Of a stretch of DNA of 64,000 nucleotides, positions 39,101-50,767 are shown piece by piece (the first letter of the stretch is position 1; each line of letters begins with the position of its first letter). The notes beneath the pieces are model-generated. The model was not told where the DNA came from, made no database searches, and worked only from the letters and a program-made list of their open reading frames with translations. The position numbers and the translations under genes are program-made. Source of the DNA: Asterochloris sp. CNOR1 (Eukaryota > Chlorophyta > Trebouxiophyceae > Trebouxiales > Trebouxiaceae); assembly GCA_963969365.1 (NCBI GenBank), contig OZ017754.1:496001-560000 (forward strand), given 5' to 3'.

Positions 39101-42100
39101 TGCCCTCTCCAGGCCCGGCCACCAGATATCCTCTGGTGTTTGGAGGGGGGCTTGATGTCAGCCTCCTGAATGGGGTGCCAGGGTACCTGGACAAGGACAA
39201 AAACACCTGCCAGTGCCGGATGGGTACTGGACTCCTGTGGAGCGCAAATGGGCTCTGGGTCGACCATGGGCCATTCTACTTCCATGCTGATCCAAGTTGG
39301 CTTGTTGGAGTGAGTGCATCAGCAGCCATCAATGGTTGGAGATGTCACCACCTTGGCTTTCCTGCTTCAAGTGGAACAGTTTTGGGTATGATGTTATTCA
39401 GTGGCCTGCATATGCTGGGCCAATGCGTTGCTGCAAACGTGAGTCAAGCCTGACAGTGGCTTACATACGCCTGCGCGGGCAGGCTTAGCTAGTCTGCAGG
39501 TGTTGCATCGTGCTGCTGCCATGTGATATGCCCGAATGTGGCTTGCTTCGTGTTGTGTGACGTCAAGCAGGCAGCCCGATATGCCGCCCGATCAAGGGGA
39601 CTGGGGGTGCCCTGGTCTGGCTTGTTGCTCTGCCCTGAGATTTGTCTGCTGCACAGACTGCCTCTAGTACTCTGCATGGGACGTGTTGGCTTGTTTTTCC
39701 CTTGCAGCAACTGCCCTGCTGCCCTACCACTCAGCCCCAGCCCTGCGCTCCCACGCAGCACCTCCCACTCAATCACTTGTCTATTGCCCTCCAGGTCTTC
39801 ACTGCTTGCGACTAGCACCCAGCCCACTGAAAACCCGCCTCACCCTCTGAGCATTGCCCTGCAGTCTTCTCTGATCCGGCGTCACCAGTCAGCGTCCAGC
39901 CTGTCCCTGCTGGACATGGACCTGCGCAGCCAGCGCAGCATGCCGCTGAAGGGCCGCCAGGGGCGGGAGGCGGCACTTAAGGCCGCGCTCCACACCCCGC
40001 ACCACAGCAGCATGCTGGCGCTGCCGCCCAGCTCGGTGTCGATGGCGGGCATGGCGCCCGCAGGGAGTGCCAACCCCGTCGACGCGAAGCAGGAGGGGCC
40101 TGGGAAGGCCGCAGCCACTGCCACAGCTGTGGCGACGGGTGCTGCAAACAGCCCCCGCCTGATGCAGGTAGGTGCTGCCTGGAGCTGAAGGGTGCAGCGA
40201 AACCCTGCACATGCAGGCGGCCCCTCACTGCTGCACAGGGCTGCTGTTACAAGAGCGAACCCCTGGTGCAAGTGGGACCCTGTGGGTGTTGCTCCTCCGC
40301 ACTGGCAGTGAAATTTATTCAGGCTTCGATGTGCCTGGAAGGTATGGGGTGTGGAAGTGGCCTGCTGATGTCAAGCACTGTCCCCTGCACTGGCCTCCTG
40401 GCCTCGCTGCTGTGCCTGTGACGGCTTGGCAGGCTGCAGCTGGGTCACAAAGTAAGAGCTTAGCAGCTCCCTCACATCACCTCACTGTGGCTTGGTATGG
40501 CATTTACGCCCTAGACACACCCCTTGGCCTCCTTTGCTGCAGGCCCTGCTGAATGTCCCCTCCTCCTGGCAGAACACCAACAGCTCCAGCACCTCTGGCT
40601 CAAGCCCCTCCCACAAGTCTCACAGCAGGTGAGACTCAGGCTGTTTTGCTGGGCGCTGGCTGCTTGGCATGGTCATGCTGACATGTGTGTGGGGCCAACA
40701 TCCCAGCTCAAAGAGAGGATGCACATCAAGGGCTGCACTGATCATTGCCCCCCGCCCCGGCCTATCGGACCCTGCCTGCATATCTTGTGGGCTCGGAGAA
40801 CTTCAAATTGCACAACGCCTACTTTGAGCTTACAAGGAGTCAGCAAACTAATTGCTGGCAAAGGTGCCTGGTTTTTAGGCAGCTGTGCTGCTCTCTGTCA
40901 CTTGCATCAAATCGTGCTCTGCAGCACGCCATGCTGCAAGCTGCCCTGCTTGCTCCATGAGCTTCTGCGGTGCACCCAGATTTGGAGATCTGGTACAGCC
41001 AGCCACCTCTCTGATGTCCTGTGCGGCTGCCACCTGCGCAGTGTGGCACTGCTCACTTTCTTGCCCTGCGCCTGCCTGCTCACGCGCTCCCTGTGTGCCG
41101 GCCAGCTCACATGTCACCCATGCCCGCCTGCACCTGCTCACAGCCAGCCCGCTTGCCCTGCCCTGCAAGCACCAGGTAACACGCCCCTCCTGTGCCTGTC
41201 TACAGCTGCTCAGGAGCAGGAGGTCCCTCCGTACTGAACGGCCTGCTCAACCACTCCTTCATGATGCACGACCCCAGCGACCTGCCGGCCGCCACGCATG
41301 CCGCCCCTGACTACCCCCAGTCTCCCATGCCGCACACCAACCTCTTCAGCGCCTCAGTCCCCGACCTGGCAGATTGGGCTGAGCCCTTGAGGCAGGCGGC
41401 GCCCACGCGCGCCCTGTTCCCCCTGAAACTGGGGGACCTGCTGCCCAAGCAGACAGCCTCGGCCGGCTTGCTGCCAGGGTCGGGTGCAATTCGGGGCAGC
41501 GTGTCTCTGGGAGACCTGCGGCGCCACAGCACGACGGACCGTAAGCCCCAGGGTAAGTCCTCCTTCTGTTGCTTGTGTGGGGTGCTTGGTTGTGACTCTG
41601 TGTCATAAAACGTGTTATGGGGCCGCTTTTGGCCTATCCTTTCCAACTTCTGCGATGCATAGGACAAGAAGCCCAGGCCGGGTGTGTACTTCTGTTGTGT
41701 GTTGATGACGTCAGCAATGTCTTGGGGCCGCTCTTGGCTGCCTGTGCTGCGCATTTGCTTGTGTTTGCAAACGATCAGAGGCCCCTGGGTGACCACTACT
41801 CAGATGGCTATTCTGCCTGCCACCTGACTGGCCCATGCTTCATATGCTGTGAATGAGTGCCCCTGGTGGGCTTTGGTGTGGATTGCTTGCATTGCTCTGA
41901 GTGGCACCACCCTGTCTGGTGTGTTCCGCCGCTGCTTTGCTGCTGCACTGAGATGTACCTTGTTCTGCTGTGTTCTGCCGTGTTCACTATGGCAAAGCCA
42001 GGCAGGGCATCATGACTCTCAAACATCAAACACACACTAGTACCCCTGTAGCTCACTATTTCCCTGCTTGTGTGCAGTGCAATGCAGCTCCCGGGCAGAC

Positions 42101-42770
42101 ATGCGACCGATGTACCGGGCAAAGTCAGTCAAGCGCCCTGGCAGGGGTACCTGCCGCAAGGTCAGCGGCAGTGCATCACTCCTTCCTCAGTCTGCTGCCC
42201 AAGCCTTGCCTGCTGGCTTCACCCCTTGGTTGCGCGGACTCTTCTCCACGTCATCTGCTGGGCTTGACGTATGTGTGTGTCCACGCATGCTGCGTGCCAC
42301 CTGCCTATCTGTGTCACCCCTCTCCCCTAAGCACACAGCTCCCTCATGCATCTGGAAAATTGGTTCCTGACGCTGCCAAGCCCAGCTGCCTGGCTTGCCA
42401 TGCCGCGGCACGGTGCAGCGGATCGTGGCATGCACTCCTGTGTCATGCAAACACAATGTCGCACTGTCCAGCATGCGTCCTCATGTCAGGCTGGCTCAGT
42501 GCTGTGCGGAGACGTGATGCTAAGAGTGCCCCAGCATCAGGTGTGCATGCGCAGCTGACTTGTCCCTGTGACCTGCAGAGAATAGTTGACAAGCGCCCCC
42601 GCATCAAGGGGCGCTTTGTGAAGCCTGAGGAGCTGGCAGCCTACCTGGGGCAGCACCAGTCTGAGGGCACTCAGCAGCACAGCCCCGCAGCCCAAGCCCC
42701 AGCTGCGCAGGCAGGAAGCATGGATGAGGTAGACCCCTCCCCTGACAATGGCTCAGAGGACCTCTTCTAG
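36176..42770 (+). CDS. Gln-rich protein with C-terminal CCT-like motif
   Basis: Probable nuclear regulatory protein. Exons: 36176-36444, 37352-37556, 38353-38778, 39865-40167, 40543-40628, 41206-41552, 42078-42160, 42579-42770; all phases agree, giving 636 residues. Exons 2-3 encode a Gln/Leu/Arg-rich stretch (about 90-170) likely to form a coiled coil (REQQLLRHEQ, LLRQEQVLRQQLKLH). Exons 4-6 are Ser/Pro-rich and probably disordered. Exons 7-8 encode MYRAKSVKRP, then GTCRK joined to RIVDKRPRIKGRFVK (about 555-588). This matches the second half of the plant CCT motif (CRK...D.RPR.KGRFVK), while the middle (FxKKIRY region) appears shortened. CCT motifs mediate nuclear import and NF-Y/DNA contacts in CONSTANS-like and TOC1-type proteins. 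An acceptor-like CTGCAG at 36167-36172 leaves room for an upstream exon. No zinc B-box or response-regulator domain is seen. Confidence 0.75.
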
Positions 42771-43985
42771 CAGCACCCTTTCACGTCTGACTGACCCACT
42801 CGTCCACCCTCAGCAGTGTGTCACCTGCCCATCACAGTACCTTGACTCGCTCAACCTCAGCAGCGTGTCACCTGCCCTTCATGGCACCTTCATTCAGGTT
42901 CAGACTCCGGCTTGGCACAGGCATAGCCATATAGGCTTGCCTGTCGCGGTACTCACACATATCTTTGGAATGCAAGCCTCGTGATATCGTGAACTCAGTG
43001 CTTCAGTCATAGCTGTAGGCAGGACGTCAATATTGATCACCCCATCAAGCCGCAGTACTTGATCCCTTCCAGGCCTTCCTACAAAACAGCAATGCCTGTG
43101 ATTATCACAATCCCTCTCGCCACGTATGCCTCATCTCCTGTACCCTCCCAAAGATAATCTGCACAAGTGTGCATCTTATCTTACTCCCCATTCAATGGCA
43201 ATAACACACTAGTCAAGAGCTCACAGCCAGGCTGTCCTTTGCGTACTTATCCCAGCTGTTCTTGCGACCAACACATGATGCCCAGTCCTTTGGGAGATGC
43301 CTTCCTTCCTTCTAGCGGTTTATACCCTGCGTTTTGTATTACCTGCCCGCACACACACACACACACCCCACATTGCCTTCACCACACACATGTGAATTTT
43401 GATGGTGCCGATGTCTGATCAGCTTTCAATGAGAGGCTGCTCATATCCTCCCAAGACACAGCTCACACAACGTGAAGCCTTTATCAGATGAAGTTTGTCA
43501 GGAAATTGTTCAATTCATGTGTCTTGATAAGACATGAGGCCATGCAATAGCGTTCACTGTGACCTGGAACATGAAGGCAGACAGGGTTCCGGGTTCATTC
43601 ACTCAGCTTTTGACTCCTTGCTCCTGGGTGGCGCAACTGCCATTGCAGTCCTCTGCAGAGTTGTCAGGCTGCACAGCACAGACAATAATGGTATCGATAC
43701 AGCTGTGTGCAGCAGCCATGACCCCCTGGCCACACCCCCAGTGGGCCACGTCATGCAGCCCACCTGCTGATGGGTGCCCATTCTGCGCGACAACGACAAC
43801 CTTGTTCCCTGTGGCACCGCACAAGCATCCCACACCCTGCAGCCCAGCTGCTACATGAGCAGCAGGTTCCTGCAAGGGCTTCATGGCCCATAACCCTCCA
43901 CCTGCTCACCACACCACGCCCCTCCACCTGCTCACCAGCTGGCAGCCCTCCTGCAGATCGAGTCCAATTTTCCGCAAGGAGGTGA
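42771..43985. other. 3' spacer between convergent CCT-like and LysM genes
   Basis: About 1.2 kb between two facing stop codons. Its base composition is AT-richer than the genes (for example 43000-43550), which fits untranslated or intergenic DNA. It holds a (CA)n microsatellite near 43350. No TGTAA lies soon after 42770. I see no convincing open frame. Confidence 0.5.
43350..43366. repeat. (CA)n microsatellite
   Basis: A perfect dinucleotide CA run of about eight units lies in the intergenic spacer. No function is suggested. Confidence 0.9.
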
Positions 43986-46900
43986 TTACAGGGTCTGCCG
44001 CATGGCAAACCCCTGGGTGCTGCAGCTGCGCTGGAGTCTGCAGAGCTCAAAGGCCCACCACCCTGTGGCGCATCCCAGATGCCGACAAGCCCCGCAGACC
44101 ACAGCACACCTGCTTTCTAAGCCGCGAACCTCTGCACAGGTGGTGAACATGGAGGCCGCGGCAATTATAGCGTGGGTGCTGCGGCTGCTCAGGTCTCTGC
44201 AGGGATTGATAGGCCACTGTCCTGTGGCACCTCACAGAGAAACTGCCTGATACCCTGTGGCACCTCACAGAAGGCCCAATGCTGTGTGGCACCTCGCAGA
44301 CGCTGACAAGCCCCACGGCCCACCTGCTATTTGAGCCAATGTCCGCAAAGGAGTTGACGGCAGCATCTGCCGCCTCCAAAGCCCCCGGTCGCTGCGGCTG
44401 CGCCAGCGCAGGCTGGCTGGCAGCCCGCCGGATCTTCTCGACGAGCGAGGCAGCCAGCTGGCGCGAGCTGGAGGCTGCTGAGGCAGCGAGGCGCCCCGCG
44501 CTGCTGGGGCCGCGCTGCAGGAGGCGGCCGCTGGCTGAGCTGCGCGCTGCGGCGCTGCTGGGGCCGCTGCCGGGCAGGAGGGGGGAACGCGGGGGTGCCC
44601 CATCTGCAGCACAGAGGTACCCCATGAAGGGTGGCAGAAGCGCAGGGGCCCCATGAGCGCAGGGCATCACCAGATTCTGCTCAGCACTGCTGGGGCCACT
44701 GGCAGGCAGCAGGAGGAGGCGCTGGGGGTGCCCCATCTGCAGCAGAGGCAGGGGTCTTCTCGACTCTTGAAAATTTTGGAGCGCCTGGGTCCCCACCTGC
44801 AGCAGGCCTCAGGCAGCATTGCTCAGCGCTGCTGGAGCCGCTGCCCGGCACGAGGGGCGAGCGCAGGGGTCACATGTCTGCAGCAGGGAAGTCTGCGTCG
44901 TGTTGGGTTAGCAGTGACTGTAGCCATTCCTGTCACGAGTTGACACAAGCAAGGGCCCTGCCTCTGCAACAGGGCATGGAGGAGCAGGTCCCAGCACTGC
45001 TGGGGCCACGGGCGCACAAGAGCAGATCTGCACACGCATGGCCCAACTGCAGCAGCATAGGGCCGCTCAGAAAGGTGAGGCTGCTCATGTGTTGGACAGG
45101 CATGGGACCTATTGACTGAAAGACGGGGGCCAGGAGCAGACAATGACGGGGAGCCCGGTCTGCAGTAGTGCAGCAAGATGCTTAAGAGGTACCAGTGCTC
45201 ATTGGGCAGGCATGCGCCCTCAGAAGGCGCACGGGACCCCTGCAGCAGCAGCGCACGGAGCAGTAGCAGTTGACGCTGGGGCCGCTCCTGGCCAACAGCA
45301 GCAAATCATCTGCACAAGACAAGGTGCTGAGCGAGGCGAGGCTGACTGACAGGCCTGCATCTGCATCAGGGCGTAACAAGCCGCGGGCGCTGCACAGCAT
45401 GATGCTGGGGCTTCAACTGCAGCATAGCAGAGGAGTGCTGCCCTCAGGGATGCTGTGCTGATGTACAGAGGCACCCTGAACCGTCACAGCTCAGACTTCA
45501 CCGATGCAGCACAAGCACAATGCAGGGGTACAAACTAATTGGATTGTGAGCCACAACAGCAAAAGCCACCATGGCATGGCCAAGGCGAACATGTTCAAAC
45601 GAAGGGTTCCATGCAGCCAGACACTGGCACAGCATGAATGACAGACAACAGGGGGCCTCCTTCAGGCAGTACTGAGAGCTGTGGTGCTGCCTGTTTTGTC
45701 ACATGGCTGACCTGTGGCAGGGGAAGCCTGGTCGACCGTGACGTCGTCTGCAGCGGCTGCTTGTCCCAGGGTGGCTGTCTCGGCAGTAGTCCGCCGTCGC
45801 AAGCGCTCGTCGTGGGCAGGGCCTGCAGCATTAACATAGCGTGGGTACACCCCAGCAAGGCAGCAGGCCATGCCTGATAGCCTCACCCATCAGTGCAGAG
45901 TTGCACATTGCAGTGAGGCAGCAGGCCCGACCTGACAGCCTCGCGCAGCAGCACAGAGTGAGCACACCCCAGCAAGGTAGCAGACCATGCCTGTTAACTA
46001 TGCAGTAGCGCAAGGCTGGGAGCCAGCACACATCATGCACCAGAACTGACAACATCACAAATCTGGCAGGCTGTGGGTACAGAGTCCGGCTTGACACCAG
46101 AACTTCCACTGCTTGCCCGACACCTGCTGACGGTGCGCAGTGCTGCTTCCTCAAATGCAAGGTTGCTGCAAAGACCTAGAGCATCTGGAGAGGTGCACAA
46201 TGACAGCTGTGCTAGTGATTTGTTGTAAGCTGTGCAGTCCAGTGTGGCTCTTTGCTCACAAGCGTTATAACAGGTGTGCCTGGCAGCTCCTGTTGGAAGC
46301 TGCATCAAGGAAGATATGTCCAGTACATAAGGCAGAGAATGCTGGCTTGGTGCAGCCATGCACCTGCATGGAGCTGCTGGGTGCGCAGTGGCATCAGCGT
46401 CGCTGCCTGGCTGCCCTCTGCAGGCTGTGGCAGCTCAGATTCTTGGACAGCAGGCAGGGCAGCCCGTCTGCGCAGGCCCACAGGAGACGCCATACATAGG
46501 TCTTTGTTGCGTCTGTATACACAGCCAGGTCTCCCCCTCAACAGCAGGGCTAGTTTTGCAGCCCTGGCTCCTCGTCAGCGTGTGACAATGGTCAACACCT
46601 GAGCTGGGCTTTGACCGCAAGCAGAACAAATGCCATTGCAGGAGCTTGCTTAAGCAAAGCGGTTGCCATTGACTCCAGCACAATACTTGACCCAGCTTGA
46701 GAGAATCCAGCTAACAGCCCCACCCAAATAATGCCAGCTTCATGCCCCAACCGCCCTGCCTTGCATGCTGTTGCACCAGCCCATGCATTTGACCCCACCA
46801 GAACCTGTTTCCCCCCCACCAACCTCACCTCTACCGGCAGCCTGATGTACCAGCTCTCTCCCATGCTCCCTCTACTCTGCTGCAGCGGTTTGCGTCAGTG

Positions 46901-49900
46901 TCTGGCTGTGCTCATCTCTGTGTGAGCACCTGCATGCCCCTGTTGCGGCCAGCTGTATCCCTTAGTCCTATGGCTCGGCCACAGTGGATTTGTCGCACCC
47001 CCTCACCACTCACTTCCATGCGTGCCTGGTGACCTGGTGGCGGCCAGCCATTCTCCCAACTTATCAGCCCCAGTGCGTTTCCGCACCACTCACATGTCAC
47101 CTCTGCACACGCACATATGGCCCAGCTGCAGCTGCAACGGCTCCAGTGATTTGTGTCAGCCCACACAGCACACCTCTGCGTGCGCCTGCTTGCCGTTGTG
47201 ATGGCCAGCCGCTTCCCCAAGCCCCTAACCGTGCCCCAGTGGTCGGCTCACCCCCACCCAGCTCACCTCCGCGTGCGCCGGCATGCCCCAGCTGCAGCTG
47301 CGATGTGGATGAGGGCCGCGGCAGAGGGGCCCGCTGCGGCCGCTCAAACTCAGTCATCTCGACCTCCCCCGAGCCTGAGCGCTCGCGGGCGTCCCGCAGG
47401 TCCCGCAAGCGGCTGCGCCCCCGCAGCAGAGCGCCCTGCTCATTCTCCCGCCCTGCACACAGCAAGATCCTGCTTGAAGCTGCATGTCAACGATAGATCT
47501 GCCAGGCTCATGCAGGTCCTGGCTGTGGCCCCACAACAAGCGCCCTTCTTGCGGCCCTGCCCTGCAGGTGGCTGAGAGGATTAGGACAAGGCATAGGCAG
47601 AGACCTCCTAGGTCCAGGCGCAGCAGCGTGCCCTGCTTGATGTTACGCCCTGCAAGCAGTATGACTAAGGCATGATTGTTGTGCAGGGGCAGCACGCAGC
47701 TGTGCCCCACAGCGACGCGCCCTGCTCGCTGTGTTGCACACATGGCTGCGTGCAACGGTCTCCAGGTGCAGAGCCTGCTGGAGTCCGAGGGCAGCAGTGC
47801 ACCCTGCTGTCTTTCCAGCCGTGCTTCGGCTGGCATCTGCACCTGCTGAGGGGGCCTGGTTGGCAGCAGGCCGTCTCTTGGCTTCCCTGAGTACTATTCT
47901 ATGATTGCGCTCCTGCAGGCCAGGACATGGCGGCTGATCCCTCAACTGCATGCAGCCTACTGGTGCCCCACTGCAAGGCCCTGCAGCCTTGTTTGGCAGC
48001 CCTTCCTGGCAGCTCTACCTGCTGGTGTGACTGCCAGCCAGCAGTGGGTAGGGGCTGGTAGCTTCATGATCCTGCTGGAGATCATGCAGCTGTGCACTGT
48101 GACGATGCCTGCAGATGCCTGAGGGTGCTGCACCCAGTGCCAGAGCCTCAAGTGCAGCTCAGTGTGCAAGCCTGAGTTCAGCACCTGGGAGCTGTAGCTG
48201 AGACACTTGGAAGCACACGGCAGCTTGACATGTGCACTTATGACTGCAACACTTATGACTGCAACAGACACAAGCTCCCATGAGAACAGCGCGGCAGGTT
48301 GCTTCACACACGCTTTATGGGAGGGTGTGATGGATGCTCTGCTAAGAAAGCTGCCTGGATGCTGTAAGGCATCGGGTGCACCGCACGCTGAAGCTGCCCC
48401 CACACTCCTAGACTGCATCAAAGCTGGTCACACCTGTGGACTGGCTGGCATTGCTGGCTGCCGGAGAGGCAGGGGTGCCCAGGCCATAGAAGCCCCGAAG
48501 CTGGTCTAGAGCTGAGCTGACGTGACTGGACAAGCCGGCGCCCTGCTCCTCAAAATTACCCGCCTGCAGGCCCCCCAGCGGGCGCCCATACTGCGTCACA
48601 ATCATGCCTGCCAGTGTGGTGTGCTCAGGCCTGCACAGAAAGTTTGGCTCAGCGCACAGCAGACCCTGCTGCCTGGGGAGGCTTTCCTTTTGCTTGTCAG
48701 CTCAGTGTGGACCGGCCTGCACCTGAGTCTTGTCTGGGCAGGCGGCCTGCACAGTAGAAGTGTCTCAGGGGCTGCGGTAGGCCCTCCATCTGCGCTGCAA
48801 TTGCGCCCAACAGGCAGACCCCAGGTGTCCATGGAGGTGGCAGTGCTTGCTGTTATATGTTGGGACTGATGCAGGGAGGGACTGCACAATGCGCCACCGC
48901 GACGCAGGGCTAAGATGGACCGACAGACCTGCTGATGTCCTGCTGACCGGACTGAGAGAATTGCTGTGCGATAGAGCCCAGACTTGACGGCACAGAGTGC
49001 CTTTCGTGCTCATATCTCTGCCAGTGTCCTGTTTGAGAGTTGAGTTGTGAGGTGGTCATGACGTGGCACACCAGCTTGGTGCAGTGGTGCAGACAAGACT
49101 CACCCTGCTATTCGTAGAGCCTTGAGAGGTATGAGCAGCTCGCCCTTGGCGAACATGGCTGTGTCGGAAAGAAGGCCATTGGCGCGCATGATGTCTGAAA
49201 CCTGAAAAGCAAGAGATGGCCTGTGTCAGATGCTGTGGGCTTACCAGGCAGCACTGGGCAGACTGAAATGCAGATCAGCAGACATCCAGGACCCGGCTAC
49301 CGGGCCCACGATCACCCAGGCAACTGCCAGCAGGGAGGCGCCACATCAGCACTCACTGAGACGTGATACCTCACAGCCAGGCCAATCAGCGTGTCTCGCG
49401 GGCCGACCTGCAGCACAGCAGCACAAGTGGGAAGGTGCAGGCACACAGTTGCTTCCGCCCTCCAAGCTCTGCATGCAGGCAGTCCAGAGGCCAGCACATG
49501 CATGTACCTCGTGTGTTATGAAGCTGCTGCTGTGCAGGCCATTGCTAAGAACCCTTCCTGAGATAGAGGGGGTACCGCTGGACCTCTCCTCGACCTGCAG
49601 GCAGACCGCACTGCCAGCGCTCTAGCATTACTACAGCATGACATAGCTTGGCGCACATGAGTTCGCGGAACCAGCGAGCATGCACGGCATGACAAAACGG
49701 CAGCCTCTTGGCCAGATGCACAGCATTTGGTGGGGGTGTGGAGCTCCAAGGGGGCCAGAGCTTGCTGGCATGGTGGCTGAGCGCGTGAGGCCCTCACCTC
49801 GCTTGAAGCTGATTCTGAGACTGCGCCCCGGGCTGGTGTTTGTGGACTGGCCTGCATCAAAGAGCCACAGCCCGCTGAAGCATTGTAGCTGAAGTCAGTG

Positions 49901-50400
49901 CAGGTGCTGTGCTGGCTGGTGTAGGCTGACCTCCAAGCTGGTACACGGCATGGCATCCAGTGCTGAGAACTCATACAAGCCTTGAGCGCCACATTGCAAC
50001 ACTGTGCAATGTGGCTGTGCTTGCACTGGATTGCATGCATGCTTCCATTGGAATCAGGCAGGGCACCACTGCAGCACAAACGTCGGGTGCGCACCTTGTG
50101 CCAATCACTGAAGCCTGCGGTGTGGCTTGAAGACTCAGCTCTGGCCTGGACGCCTTCCTGTACCGCAGCGGCAGGCAGTTGCATCGAGCAGCACACACCT
50201 GTCAGGAGAATGGGGTGAGGCAATGCAGCATTGCTGGCCAACAGGAGACAGAGAGGCTGATGTGAACAGCTCTGCAGCAGGTGGTGCAGCACAGGGGCAC
50301 GGCCATGGTGAATGCACTCTCGCACCTCATCTCGCCAGTCACCCTTCCAGTCCCGCAGCTCAGTGCCAGATGTCGAAGGCCCTGCCACAGCCTGCTGCAT
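43986..50400 (-). CDS. LysM-domain protein with long disordered tail
   Basis: Exons in transcript order: 50400-50326, 49851-49798, 49594-49508, 49407-49357, 49201-49104, 48881-48820, 48607-48434, 47452-47267, 44603-44324, then a tail 44196-44110 and 44037-43986; about 401 residues. The LysM motif spans exons 4-5: VGPRDTLIGLAVRYHVS, then VSDIMRANGLL and KGELLIPLKAL, the usual beta-alpha-alpha-beta pattern (about residues 73-118). There is no signal peptide, so it is probably intracellular, like single-LysM proteins of plants, rather than a cell-surface chitin receptor. Exons 7-9 are Ser/Ala/Gly/Arg-rich; exon 8 carries RGRSRLRDLRDARER and exon 9 LAASLVEKIRRAAS. Exons 1-5 are well supported. 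Exon 6 and the last two exons rest on phase alone. The 2.66-kb intron 8 may hide further exons. Confidence 0.65.
44015..44320 (-). repeat. Tandem duplication covering the LysM gene tail exon
   Basis: Two ~150-bp blocks are related. The minus-strand run beginning GACCTGAGCAGCCGCAGCAC (44195) corresponds to CTCCAGCGCAGCTGCAGCAC (44036). The donor-side sequences at 44324 and 44110 are both followed by GGGGCTTGT with GCATCTG or GCGTCTG. Both blocks reach the same stop in the same frame, because the 72-bp interval 44109-44038 is a multiple of three. Confidence 0.6.
44680..45060 (-). repeat. Decayed copies of the LysM exon 9 start
   Basis: Exon 9 begins on the minus strand after CTGCAG at 44604 and soon reads GGCAGCGGCCCCAGCAGCGC. 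The intron upstream repeats this order (CTGCAG, ATGGGGCACCCCC-like, then GGCAGTGGCCCCAGCAG) at about 44745-44680. More weakly it recurs at 44885-44812 and 45060-44985, where GGCAGCGGCTCCAGCAGCGC and CGTGGCCCCAGCAGTGC are recognisable. Confidence 0.7.
45840..45990. repeat. Degenerate ~50-bp tandem repeat in LysM intron 8
   Basis: Three imperfect units share the order CACCCCAGCAAGG or CATTGCAGTGAGG, then CAGCAGGCC or TAGCAGACC, then TGCCTG or GACCTG, then AGCCTC. They lie within the 2.66-kb intron between LysM exons 8 and 9. No coding use is apparent. Confidence 0.6.
47085..47215 (-). repeat. Decayed copies of the LysM exon 8 donor end
   Basis: The donor end of exon 8 (around 47267) contains CAGCTGCAGCTGGGGCATGC (minus strand) followed by CGGAG/GTGAGC. 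Two weaker copies follow inside the intron, around 47130-47090 (GCAGCTGCAGCTGGGCCAT) and around 47205-47165 (ends with CGCACGCAGAGGTG). Spacing is roughly 80-110 bp. Confidence 0.55.
47615..47820 (-). repeat. Decayed copies of the LysM exon 8 start
   Basis: Exon 8 opens with residues RENEQGALLRGRSRL. The intron before it contains minus-strand sequence reading GRNIKQGTLLRLDL (about 47656-47615) and ERQQGALLPSDSSRL (about 47820-47764), with a shorter trace near 47700-47726. The conserved core is CAGGGCACGCTGCTGC or CAGGGTGCACTGCTGC. Confidence 0.7.
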
Positions 50401-50767
50401 GCAGGTCTGCAGCCAGCCTCACCCCCTTCTGGTGCAGGCTGTCCTCACCACCAGAGCCAATATGCTGCGAGCATGCACCCCAGGGGATGCTGGGCTGACA
50501 ATGGCCAGCAATGGGCACGTCGATTGTGCTGGTCCAGCCCTACCACAGGCTGCAGGCTTGACTTCAATTGAAGGTGGACCAGAATGCGTTTGCAGGTATC
50601 AGGCAATGAAAACAACCAAATGGACACAGAGATTCAGGAATGACTTGCACGGCTGCTAGGCATCTGCCAACAGGGGGGAACTAGCGGTGATCCAGGCAAC
50701 GTTTTGCTGTGTCCAGGGTTGGGTTAACCCCTGGCAAAAGTTTTGCTTGCAGAGATTGGGTCTAGAG
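50401..50767. other. Divergent promoter region, LysM and KIN17
   Basis: These 367 bp lie between two start codons pointing away from each other. The stretch probably serves as a bidirectional promoter. No TATA box or clear motif was identified. Confidence 0.45.

Noticed and set aside
44279-44656. Plus-strand Ala-rich open frame
   Set aside because: It is antisense to LysM exon 9. The minus-strand frame fits splice phase and repeat polarity better.
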